A stretch of 64,000 bases of DNA from positions 1 through 64,000 of the forward strand of contig CANMKE010000008.1 of NCBI GenBank assembly GCA_947498325.1, written 5' to 3'. Made by a program: the position numbers and the translations under genes. Below are positions 1-8,203 of this stretch, piece by piece; within the stretch, counting starts at the first letter, position 1; every line of letters starts with the position of its first letter. The notes beneath the pieces were generated by a model. The model was not told the origin of the DNA and did no database searches. It worked only from the letters and a program-made list of their open reading frames with translations. This DNA comes from an uncultured Persicobacter sp. GTDB lineage: Bacteria; Bacteroidota; Bacteroidia; Cytophagales; Cyclobacteriaceae.

Positions 1-1
1 T

Positions 2-67
2 GCCAAATCTATCGGCTTCTTCTACCAGATTTTCAACAACCTCGAAGTTTTGGAAAACCACCTGTAA
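2..67 (+). CDS. 3' end of an unidentified gene (partial)
   Basis: The frame starting at base 2 is open up to a TAA at 65-67 and encodes the last 21 residues of a protein, ending in NNLEVLENHL. It is followed by a good intrinsic terminator at 132-161, which supports a real gene end here. The fragment is too short to assign a family. The gene starts outside the window. Confidence 0.6.
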   Translation, partial: AKSIGFFYQIFNNLEVLENHL

Positions 68-131
68 ACACCAGAAACAAAAGATCATAATCACCACACT
101 ACTTAAACAGTAGACACTTACCACACCCACG

Positions 132-161
132 AAGGCCGCACCAATAGGTGTGGCCTTTTTT
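132..161 (+). terminator. Rho-independent terminator
   Basis: An 11-bp stem (132-142 with 147-157, one G-U pair) closes an AATA loop and runs into a T tract to 161. It lies 65 bases after the partial gene at the window start and probably ends that transcript. Confidence 0.85.
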
Positions 162-790
162 ACGTCAGCATAAATACAAATGATGCTTTCATTTATTGAT
201 CGGTATTTATCTCAAATGTTTACCCTTTGATCGCATTAGTCTGAGAAGGATTTGCACAGAAATGGTAAGATGGGAATCGGTTTATCTATTTGAATTTTGG
301 GATGCCAAGAGCCGTTGGTCTACCAAAGCATGCTGATAATATTCTTGAAAAGCCCATTCATCGTTGAAACATCAAAGATCATGTAGAAATTCGGAGGGAT
401 CACAATATATTATTCAATAACCGAAATTTTCAAAGGAGAGGCCATCCATGGGTGAAATGCGCCATTAAATTAACTCGGGAGGGCAGTCTTAGTATCCCTC
501 ACTCGTGTCATCTCCTGTCTTAAATAAAATAACTATATGACTATTCTAATATTATGGACTTTATTATTTAAAATAAAAATGTTTTTAAAATAGGGGCTAC
601 GGATTACAAATCAGAAAATTTATTGCTTTTATCGTCTCAATGGCGTTTTGAGCTTGTTCTTTATGTATGATAACCTGTTTTTTGATGATAAAATGAGTTT
701 TTATGATTTATAAATAATTCAATATCATTGCAATGTGTTTAGCCGGCATATCCACACATTTCAACTTATGAAAATTTAAATTTTTTACTT
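162..790. other. Long leader / intergenic region before the first susC
   Basis: About 630 bases separate the terminator from the first susC. I see no credible gene with a start codon. A short open stretch at about 378-522 lacks an obvious start and matches nothing I recognise. The last 250 bases are very AT-rich and probably hold the susC promoter and a long 5' leader, but no promoter box was clear enough to place. The C-rich direct repeat found in the large locus downstream is not convincingly present. Confidence 0.4.
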
Positions 791-3700
791 ATGAACAAGT
801 GTTACCTTCCCCAGTTTGTTGGGGTATTTTTAGCAGTGTTTGTTCTGCTTGGGATCACCTTTGAGGCACAAGCTCAAAACCGAATTAGCGGTCGAGTGAT
901 TGACATCAATAATGGTGAAGCAATTATTGGTGCCAATATTATTGAAAAAGGAACGACCAACGGTGCGGTTACCGACCTGAACGGGTACTACGAATTAGTT
1001 GTATCTCCTGAAAGTCGGTTGATTTTTTCTTTTGTAGGCTATACTGCTATAGAGGAAACAGTGGGCAACCGGATGGTGATTGATATTGCTTTGAAAGAAG
1101 ATATTGAGACGCTCGAAGAGTTGGTAGTGGTTGGTTATGGTATTCAAAGGAAATCGGACCTGACGGGTTCAATTGCCTCGGTAAAAGCCAATGAGCTGAC
1201 CAAAACAGCGACACCAAATATTAACCAGGCCCTTCAAGGAAAAGTCGCCGGTGTGCAGGTTACCGCACAGTCGGGTTCCCCTGGCGCAGGAATGAACATC
1301 AATATTCGCGGTCTTGGGACGGTTAATGGCGGAGGACCATTATTTGTGATTGACGGGTTGCCCGTAACAGGTGATGCCTCTTTTTTGAACCCCAATGATA
1401 TTGAGTCTTTGGAAGTATTAAAAGATGCATCGGCCACGGCTATTTATGGTTCGCGAGGGGCCAATGGGGTGGTTTTAATTACTACTAAAAGTGGAAAAAA
1501 AGGAAAGAGTACGGTGAATTATAACACCTATGTGGGGGTTCAATCGGTATGGAATACCCTGGAGCTGACGTCTGCATCGGAATGGGCATTGCTTAAAAAT
1601 GAGGCGCGAAGGGCGGATGGATCGGTGGTTTTACCGGGCTTGGAAGATCCTGCAGCTTTGGGCGAAGGGACTGACTGGCAGAATGAGGTTTTCCGTTCGG
1701 CAATGATGATGAATCATCAGTTGAGTTTCAGTGGAGCCAATGAGCGATCAAGCTATTATATCTCCGGAGATTATATCGGCCAGGATGGGGTGATGGATGG
1801 CACAGATTTCCGTAGGCTATCATTGCGAACCAACGCCACCCATCAGGTGAAAGATTGGCTGAAAATTGGGTTGAATATGAACGTAGCGAACAGCAAGCGT
1901 AATATGGTGTTGGAGAACGACGAATTTGATGGTAATGCCCCTTTGAACGGTGCGATTACCCTGGATCCAGCAACGCCCGTTTATCGGGAAGATGGTTCAT
2001 TTGGATCTTCCACATTTTCAAATATTCGAAATCCGCGCGCCACAATTTTTTACAATAACAATACTGTAAGCGCCAATGATTTGGTAGGGAATATTTTTGG
2101 GGAAATAACTTTAGCCAAAGGGTTGGTCGCAAGATCCTCTGCTGGTTTGACTTACAATAATGGAACCCATGAGGTGTTTAACCCAAAATTCTTTGTTGCG
2201 AATTATCATCAGAATCAATCCAATAATTTGTCATTGAATAATTTCGAAAACTTCTCCTATACCTGGACAAATACGCTGAACTATATGTTCGACCTCAATG
2301 AAAAACATCAGTTTAATGTGCTGGTAGGCCAGGAAGTTCAGTTTGTTCAGAATAAAAGCATGATGGGTTTCATCTCCGGCATTCCTGATAAATATGCTAA
2401 ACATCCTACGCTTGAAAATGGGGACCCCACCACAGCAAAAGCCAATAGCTGGGAGCGAAGATATGGTCTGGTGTCCTATTTGAGTCGCCTGAATTATAAT
2501 TTCGATAATCGTTATTTGTTGACAGCCACCATGCGTGCCGATGGTTCTTCCCGTTTTGGGTCAAAAAAACCTTGGGGGTATTTCCCCTCTTTCGCTTTTG
2601 GATGGAACTTGCATAATGAACATTTTATGTCTTTGCCAACACAGGTGAGTATGCTGAAAGTTCGGGCAGGTTGGGGCCAAAATGGCAATCAAGATACTTC
2701 AGATGAATATTACCCTTACCTGACGCAAGTATCGACCCTACCGGCATATTCATTTGGGCAAGGGGATGGCATGATGAAGAACCCGGGCGCTGCGCCAATT
2801 GGTATCGGAAATAGTGAAATCAAATGGGAAACCACCACTACCCTAAATATTGGCCTTGATCTTGGCTTATTCGATGATCGACTGAATGTGAGTGGGGAGT
2901 ATTTTACCCGCGAGACTTCCGATATGCTGGTTCAATTACCTATCCCTGACCATGTAGGCATTGAGGCTGCGCCCTTCGTGAATGCAGGAGCGGTAAGAAA
3001 TGCAGGTTTTGAGTTTTCTGTTCAGTGGAGAGCGCAAAAAGAGGACTTCTCTTACAGCCTTGGGGCGAATGTAACAACGATAAAAAATGAGGTTACCAGT
3101 CTTGGAGAAGGCGGAGAACCGATTCTGTCCGGAAGCTTCCGAGGTATCGGTTATATTTCACGCACGGCCATCGGCCACCCGATTGGGGCGTTTTATGGGC
3201 ATAAAATGGTGGGTATTTTCCAGACTCAGGAGGAAATTGATGAATGGGGAGCACAGCAAAATGCCAAACCTGGGGATGTTAAATTTGCTAAGGATGAAAA
3301 TGGGGAACTTATTCAGGATTATATCGGTTCGCCACACCCGGACCTTTACCTGAATTTTAACGCTTCCTTTAGGTACAAGCAATTTGACCTTTCCATGAAC
3401 TTTCAGGGAACGGTAGGTAACGACATCTATAATGGAATTAGATATTATACCGAAGGAACAGGTTTTGGAAATTATAGCCGGAACATGTTGAACCGCTGGA
3501 CAGGGCCAGGCACCTCTAACGATGTCCCTCGTGTAACTGAAAATGGGGCACAGCAAAACCTCTATATTTCTGATCGATTTGTAGAAGACGGCTCTTACCT
3601 CAGACTCCAGAACCTGCAGTTCGGTTATACGCTGCCATCCAACTTGGTGAATCGTGCGGGACTCGAGAATGTACGCATTTACCTGTCTGGTCAGAATTTG

Positions 3701-3844
3701 TTTACCTTGACCAATTACAGCGGATTGGATCCGGAAATTGGTAGCCGAAGCACCAACCGTTCTGATGCCCTGGACATAGGAATTGACCGAGGGGTTTATC
3801 CGCAGGCAAGAATTTTTATGGTAGGCGCGAACATTAGTTTCTGA
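791..3844 (+). CDS. susC: SusC/RagA-type TonB-dependent outer-membrane transporter
   Basis: This 1017-residue protein imports oligosaccharides across the outer membrane using TonB energy. It starts with a signal peptide ending near AQAQN, followed by a carboxypeptidase-D regulatory-like domain (about residues 32-110), the SusC hallmark segment VVVGYGIQRKSDLTG, a plug domain containing ATAIYGSRGANGVV, and a long beta barrel ending in a terminal aromatic strand. Length is normal for the family. The SusD partner begins 19 bases downstream, giving the obligate pair. The substrate cannot be read from sequence; the GH3 gene nearby hints at a beta-glucoside, but the two are separated by an opposing gene. 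Confidence 0.95.
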   Translation: MNKCYLPQFVGVFLAVFVLLGITFEAQAQNRISGRVIDINNGEAIIGANIIEKGTTNGAVTDLNGYYELVVSPESRLIFSFVGYTAIEETVGNRMVIDIALKEDIETLEELVVVGYGIQRKSDLTGSIASVKANELTKTATPNINQALQGKVAGVQVTAQSGSPGAGMNINIRGLGTVNGGGPLFVIDGLPVTGDASFLNPNDIESLEVLKDASATAIYGSRGANGVVLITTKSGKKGKSTVNYNTYVGVQSVWNTLELTSASEWALLKNEARRADGSVVLPGLEDPAALGEGTDWQNEVFRSAMMMNHQLSFSGANERSSYYISGDYIGQDGVMDGTDFRRLSLRTNATHQVKDWLKIGLNMNVANSKRNMVLENDEFDGNAPLNGAITLDPATPVYREDGSFGSSTFSNIRNPRATIFYNNNTVSANDLVGNIFGEITLAKGLVARSSAGLTYNNGTHEVFNPKFFVANYHQNQSNNLSLNNFENFSYTWTNTLNYMFDLNEKHQFNVLVGQEVQFVQNKSMMGFISGIPDKYAKHPTLENGDPTTAKANSWERRYGLVSYLSRLNYNFDNRYLLTATMRADGSSRFGSKKPWGYFPSFAFGWNLHNEHFMSLPTQVSMLKVRAGWGQNGNQDTSDEYYPYLTQVSTLPAYSFGQGDGMMKNPGAAPIGIGNSEIKWETTTTLNIGLDLGLFDDRLNVSGEYFTRETSDMLVQLPIPDHVGIEAAPFVNAGAVRNAGFEFSVQWRAQKEDFSYSLGANVTTIKNEVTSLGEGGEPILSGSFRGIGYISRTAIGHPIGAFYGHKMVGIFQTQEEIDEWGAQQNAKPGDVKFAKDENGELIQDYIGSPHPDLYLNFNASFRYKQFDLSMNFQGTVGNDIYNGIRYYTEGTGFGNYSRNMLNRWTGPGTSNDVPRVTENGAQQNLYISDRFVEDGSYLRLQNLQFGYTLPSNLVNRAGLENVRIYLSGQNLFTLTNYSGLDPEIGSRSTNRSDALDIGIDRGVYPQARIFMVGANISF

Positions 3845-3863
3845 TTTTTTAAGCGAAAGAAAT

Positions 3864-5306
3864 ATGAATACAATATTTAAATATACCGGCATCCTGATGA
3901 TATTTTTAGGGATGATTTCCTGCCATGGTTTGCTGGATCAGGAGCCTATAGGACGAGTAGGCGCCGACGAATTTTTTGAAACCGAAGAAGATGCCATTTT
4001 GGCCGTTAATGCCGCTTATCAGCCGATGCAGTTTGAAGAAACCAAAGGTGCCTGGCACATGTGGTGGTTTTTCTCGGATATTCCTTCGGATGATGCCACC
4101 AAGGGAGGGGAGAATGAAGGTGATCAGGTAGGTGTTTACCATTTCGAAACCTTTCAAGCTGATCCTACCAACTTCCAGATTGTTGGTTTGTGGGCTGCCC
4201 TCTATCAAGGGATCTATCGGGCAAATGTGGTGCTGGATAATGTCCCCGGAGTGGAAATAGAGGAGCAAATGAAACACCGAATTTTAGCTGAAGCCCATTT
4301 TTTAAGAGCATTCTATTATTTTCGTTTGGTGAGAATTTTCGGTGGCGTTCCATTGGTGGATCATGTACTTGACCCTTCGGAATTCAAAATGGGACGAGCA
4401 AGCAAGGCGGAAATCTATGATTTGATTGAAGCAGACCTGACTTTTGCGAAAGAACACCTGCCGGTGAAATCAAGCTATGACCGCACCGAGCTGGGCCGGG
4501 CAACCAAAGGGGCGGCCTTGGCACTACTGTCGAAAGTGTATGTTTATGAACAAAATTGGCAGGGCGCCAAAAGTAACCTTGAGGCATTATTTTCCTTAGG
4601 AGAGTACAACTTGGACAGTGAATTTCAGCATATTTTTGCCAAAGATGGCGAGCACGGCGTAGAATCTATCTTTGAGATCAACCATACGCCTTCACCCGAT
4701 GGCTGGGGAAATGCCAATCAGGGAACAACGACACCGATATTCTGCGGTCCCCGTGCAGAAGGTGGATGGGGCTTTAATCAGGCAACTCAAAGCCTGGTGG
4801 ATGCTTTTGAACCGAATGATCCTCGTAAAAGAGCAACCATTACAGAACAGTATGAGCAACCTTTCGGCACTGGATTTTATGGTAAAAAATATACCTATAC
4901 CTGGGAGAGTGGCTATAAGCTTGAGGATATTGGCGATGCTCAATCCAATGGTGCTGTAAATGTACGTGTCATGCGTTTGGCGGATATGTACCTGTACTAT
5001 GCGGAGGCGGCTTACCATACGGGTGATGAGGCTACGGCACTGCAGTATGTCAATAAAGTCAGGGACCGCGTAGGGATGCCAGAGGTAAAAGCATCGGGTA
5101 CATCGGTTTTGGAGGCCATTTATCATGAAAGGCGTGTGGAGTTGGCTTTTGAAGGCAATCGCTTCTTTGATTTGGTGAGAACAGGGCGCGCAGCAAAAAT
5201 TTTGGAGGCCAATGGCTTCAAAGCTGGAAAGAGTGAACTTTTTCCAATTCCTGTAAATCAGATCGCGATCAGCGGCGGATTAATCACCCAAAACCCAAAC
5301 TATTGA
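3864..5306 (+). CDS. susD: SusD/RagB-type glycan-binding lipoprotein
   Basis: This 480-residue surface lipoprotein caps the SusC barrel and binds glycan. The N-terminus has a hydrophobic segment ending in a lipobox with Cys at about residue 20, followed by LLDQEPIG, the usual SusD opening. TPR-type helices follow, with the conserved HFLRAFYYFRLVRIFGG segment. The C-terminal part carries ERRVELAFEGNRFFDLVRTG, diagnostic of the family, and it ends in LITQNPNY, also typical. It sits 19 bases after susC and 17 bases before the PKD lipoprotein, so the three genes form one operon. Confidence 0.95.
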   Translation: MNTIFKYTGILMIFLGMISCHGLLDQEPIGRVGADEFFETEEDAILAVNAAYQPMQFEETKGAWHMWWFFSDIPSDDATKGGENEGDQVGVYHFETFQADPTNFQIVGLWAALYQGIYRANVVLDNVPGVEIEEQMKHRILAEAHFLRAFYYFRLVRIFGGVPLVDHVLDPSEFKMGRASKAEIYDLIEADLTFAKEHLPVKSSYDRTELGRATKGAALALLSKVYVYEQNWQGAKSNLEALFSLGEYNLDSEFQHIFAKDGEHGVESIFEINHTPSPDGWGNANQGTTTPIFCGPRAEGGWGFNQATQSLVDAFEPNDPRKRATITEQYEQPFGTGFYGKKYTYTWESGYKLEDIGDAQSNGAVNVRVMRLADMYLYYAEAAYHTGDEATALQYVNKVRDRVGMPEVKASGTSVLEAIYHERRVELAFEGNRFFDLVRTGRAAKILEANGFKAGKSELFPIPVNQIAISGGLITQNPNY

Positions 5307-5323
5307 TTTAAATTTTTTTGACG

Positions 5324-6244
5324 ATGAAAACGAATAAAATAGTATTTTTTATCTGGTTGCTAACAGCTTTTGGCTGTCAGCAATCAACAGAGGTCAACTG
5401 GGGGGAACTCCCAGCGCCAAGTTTCAAGGTGGAAAAGGTCGATGACAATACTGTCCGCTTGACCAATACCTCAACAGGGGGATTCCTGTACAGCTGGGAT
5501 TTTGGCAACTTGGAATTTCATACTTCCGATAACAGCACAGAGTCTTTTGAAGTAGGCTATGATTTTGCCGATGACTATCAAATTAAACTTACAGCTTCAG
5601 CAAAAGCCGGGGCGGTAACCACCACCCAAACTGTAACTATTGAGCATACCCTGCCAGAGATTTGTGAGGATGAAATACGGGCTAAACTATCCGGTGGATG
5701 CGATGGCGAAGGGCAAAAGACCTGGGTGTGGAGAAATGAGGTTGCCGGACATATCGGCGTTGGTGGAGATGAGGCAAATCCACCTTTCCCAGACTGGTGG
5801 GCCAATGAGCCCAATTCGGAGGATGCTTTGGTTTATGATGATGAGTTTATCTTTACCATCCGGGGGCAGTATATCCACGACAACAAAGGCATCAGTAAAT
5901 GCAATTGGTATGCTGCCAACGAATATTTAATCGGTGATCCGCGCACACCTTCCTTTACCGAGAAGGTTGGGCAATATCAAGATCCGATCATCCCTTTTGA
6001 TACTTCTGCCCCAACACGGTTCATTATTGAAGCCGCTGACCCTGCAGATGAGGACAACACGCTTGGTTTTCATACCATTACATTCTCTGCGGATAATTTC
6101 ATTGGGTTGTATAATGCGACAAGTGTATATTACATCGTAGAACTGACAGAAAATACCATGATGCTGCGTCATCGATATCTTGAGGTATGGGACGGACAGG
6201 AATCTACAGGTTGGAGATACCTGCAATTCAAGGTAAAAGAATAA
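5324..6244 (+). CDS. PKD-domain surface lipoprotein (SusE-position glycan-binding protein)
   Basis: This lipoprotein of about 306 residues is the third gene of the first sus operon. I chose the ATG at 5324 rather than the upstream TTG at 5318 because it directly precedes MKTNKIVFFIWLL and the lipobox Cys. A PKD-like beta-sandwich follows (about residues 35-105, containing YSWDFGNLE). The C-terminal half begins with a KTWVWRNEVAGHIGVG segment that resembles the second domain of other PKD-containing Sus-associated lipoproteins. By position it is probably an auxiliary surface glycan-binding protein; no enzymatic motif is visible. A hairpin at 6259-6299 follows. Confidence 0.75.
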   Translation: MKTNKIVFFIWLLTAFGCQQSTEVNWGELPAPSFKVEKVDDNTVRLTNTSTGGFLYSWDFGNLEFHTSDNSTESFEVGYDFADDYQIKLTASAKAGAVTTTQTVTIEHTLPEICEDEIRAKLSGGCDGEGQKTWVWRNEVAGHIGVGGDEANPPFPDWWANEPNSEDALVYDDEFIFTIRGQYIHDNKGISKCNWYAANEYLIGDPRTPSFTEKVGQYQDPIIPFDTSAPTRFIIEAADPADEDNTLGFHTITFSADNFIGLYNATSVYYIVELTENTMMLRHRYLEVWDGQESTGWRYLQFKVKE

Positions 6245-6258
6245 ACAAGAGGTAACGA

Positions 6259-6299
6259 TAAGCTTGATGGGAAGTGAAACGCTTACTTCCCTCAGCTTA
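6259..6299. terminator. Bidirectional hairpin between convergent genes
   Basis: GGGAAGT (6269-6275) pairs with ACTTCCC (6285-6291), extended by flanking imperfect AAGCT/AGCTT pairing. It lies between the PKD lipoprotein and the convergent receptor gene, whose stop codon is at 6297-6299, so it could end both transcripts. Confidence 0.65.
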
Positions 6300-8153
6300 A
6301 CTTTCTAATAAATAGGATTTAGGAGGATCCAGAATGTACATGGCCCAGCCAAGCGCGGGCTCTTGCAACTGATGCTTACTGAATAAAGCATCACGTTCTT
6401 TGACTTTTTTCTGAAACTTCCAGCACGTATTGGCATTGAGCGTGACCAGTTCACTCATCTTGGCTGAGGGCATTTGGAATTTATGGTGATAACTAAGGTA
6501 CAGCATATATAAGCCTTGCTGACAGCTAAAGTGCGCACGGAAGAAAAGGGTGTCTTTGGTCACGGATTCATTAAAACCACATTTGGTACAGCGCCTTGAC
6601 AAGCGTCCTTTGCCTACCGCAAATTTTTTGTTTCCGCACTTTTGGCATTTATAGCCTGAGGACCATTTTAGCTTTTCGATAAAGAGCAGAGAAGCCTCTT
6701 CGTCAGGGAACTTACGGCTGAAATCCTCATAGGAGAGGTCTATATCCAAAACATGTGCATCAGTAAGATCCTCAACATCAGCTTCAAGCTCGAGGTTGGC
6801 AGAATAGAGGAGTTGGTTCTTTTCCTCAATTTCGAGTGCATAGGTTTTCAGTTGCTGGTGCGCCAATTCAAGTTCATTGTTTCGAAGGGCAATGATCTGC
6901 TGTTGCTCACGAACTTTTTCAGTACGCTGAATCACTTTCTCGTTGATCACACGTTCATTTTCCTTCATTTGCCGAATAATCCGTCGTTGCGCCTTCTCCT
7001 TTTGTTGTTTTAAGATGCTGAACTTCAGACTCAGCCCCCAACTTAAAGCGGTAATCTCTATGAGCATCCCGATATTCAAGGCATAAGCATACCAAATCGT
7101 ATCGGTTGTAGCGATCCCCATTCGAGAGGAATTGATCAGTAAGCCGATCAGCATGAAAGTATAGCCAAAGACAAAGAACTTTCCGGGAAGGTAATTTTTC
7201 CTAACGGTATAAATTCCCATCAGGTATATCCAGCAAAAGGGTAAAAGATATAATGTGGCTTGCAAGGTGGGAGAGAGGAGTCCCTGCTCGCCAAAAATAT
7301 TTCCGATCACAGCCAATAGGCAGAGTATTTTTAACGGACTGAGCCACCCCTTTTTATAGATGAACGGTTTTAGAAAATTAACAGAATAAAAGGCGAATAC
7401 CACTAAAAATAGAATCCGTCTCGACTTGGCAAAGAGATCATTCAATAATGGGAATTTGTTCCATAACATTTGAAAGCCCAAGCCATCATCGTGCAGGGTC
7501 ATTAAGCATAACGAGGATACATATAACACAAAATATAAGTGAATAGGATCCTTTAAAGTGATGAATACAAATAGATTGTAAAAAATAAGGAAAAATATAA
7601 TACCATAAAATATGCCCAAGAATAAATACTCGGCAGTGATGTAGTGGATCAAAAATGCACTCGACCTGATCTTAAAAAACAGACCGATAGGATGATCAAA
7701 ATTTAACCTGATATAAATGGCGTCAGGCAATTGGCCTTCAAAATTTTTTATCGGATAAACAAAATTTTTATGATCAACTTCACGAACATCAAATATCTGA
7801 TCAAAACCACTGCTGGTAGAGCAAATGATGGTATCTGGGTATTGAAGGAAAAGTTGAATATCTGATATGTGGGGGTCAATGGCTTCCAAATACCATTGAT
7901 CTGCAGGGTTGAGCCGATCAGTGGGCTGGATTTTAAGATATATGTCCTGATCTACCCGCCGATGTAACTGATCCTTTTCAGTACACTTACGGAAAGGTAA
8001 TTGTGGAATTTGTGTATCACTAACTGGCCCATCTGGCGCAATATAAAACGATATATTTTTTGAGGTGTACACATATTCAATTCCTTTTCCAAATGTTTTT
8101 GAGTGACCTGAAAATAGGAATAGAAGAAAAATAATAGCGATAAAAAAACGCAT
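6297..8153 (-). CDS. 7TMR-DISM receptor fused to coiled coil and IS1595-type zinc-ribbon domain
   Basis: This is a 618-residue membrane protein. Residues 1-22 form a signal peptide. Residues 25-165 look like the extracellular beta-sandwich (7TMR-DISMED2 type) that binds ligands, often carbohydrates. Seven hydrophobic segments follow between about 172 and 380 (7TMR-DISM). Residues 380-465 are a charged coiled coil. In place of a kinase, cyclase or LytTR output, residues 475-590 resemble the N-terminal part of IS1595-family transposases: a zinc ribbon with Cys503, Cys506, Cys522 and Cys525, then a helical segment resembling their helix-turn-helix. The catalytic DDE domain is absent. It is transcribed divergently from the GH3 gene, 50 bases away, which suggests a membrane-bound regulator of the neighbouring PUL. 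That role is inference. Confidence 0.8.
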   Translation of the reverse strand: MRFFIAIIFLLFLFSGHSKTFGKGIEYVYTSKNISFYIAPDGPVSDTQIPQLPFRKCTEKDQLHRRVDQDIYLKIQPTDRLNPADQWYLEAIDPHISDIQLFLQYPDTIICSTSSGFDQIFDVREVDHKNFVYPIKNFEGQLPDAIYIRLNFDHPIGLFFKIRSSAFLIHYITAEYLFLGIFYGIIFFLIFYNLFVFITLKDPIHLYFVLYVSSLCLMTLHDDGLGFQMLWNKFPLLNDLFAKSRRILFLVVFAFYSVNFLKPFIYKKGWLSPLKILCLLAVIGNIFGEQGLLSPTLQATLYLLPFCWIYLMGIYTVRKNYLPGKFFVFGYTFMLIGLLINSSRMGIATTDTIWYAYALNIGMLIEITALSWGLSLKFSILKQQKEKAQRRIIRQMKENERVINEKVIQRTEKVREQQQIIALRNNELELAHQQLKTYALEIEEKNQLLYSANLELEADVEDLTDAHVLDIDLSYEDFSRKFPDEEASLLFIEKLKWSSGYKCQKCGNKKFAVGKGRLSRRCTKCGFNESVTKDTLFFRAHFSCQQGLYMLYLSYHHKFQMPSAKMSELVTLNANTCWKFQKKVKERDALFSKHQLQEPALGWAMYILDPPKSYLLES

Positions 8154-8203
8154 AGATTAAAAAATTGAAATTAATTTAATAATAGCAAAAGTAATAGATT
8201 GAT
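8154..8203. promoter_or_regulatory. Divergent promoter region between receptor and GH3
   Basis: Only 50 AT-rich bases separate the start codons of the receptor (minus strand) and the GH3 gene (plus strand). Both promoters must lie here or inside the neighbouring coding sequences. No clear boxes were identified. Confidence 0.45.

Noticed and set aside
484-521. C-rich stretch before the first susC as another operator site
   Set aside because: The two C-runs are only about 17-18 bases apart and the CATTT-CCC core is degraded; it does not fit the 22-bp pattern.
3158-3892. Open frame of 244 codons on the minus strand opposite the end of susC
   Set aside because: It lies fully opposite a well-supported susC and the start of susD and has no recognisable domain; a shadow of the real gene.
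6297-6870. C-terminal zinc ribbon of the receptor as a separate transposase gene or IS insertion
   Set aside because: It is in frame with the receptor, has no DDE domain, no terminal inverted repeats and no target duplication that I can see, so a fused domain is the better reading.
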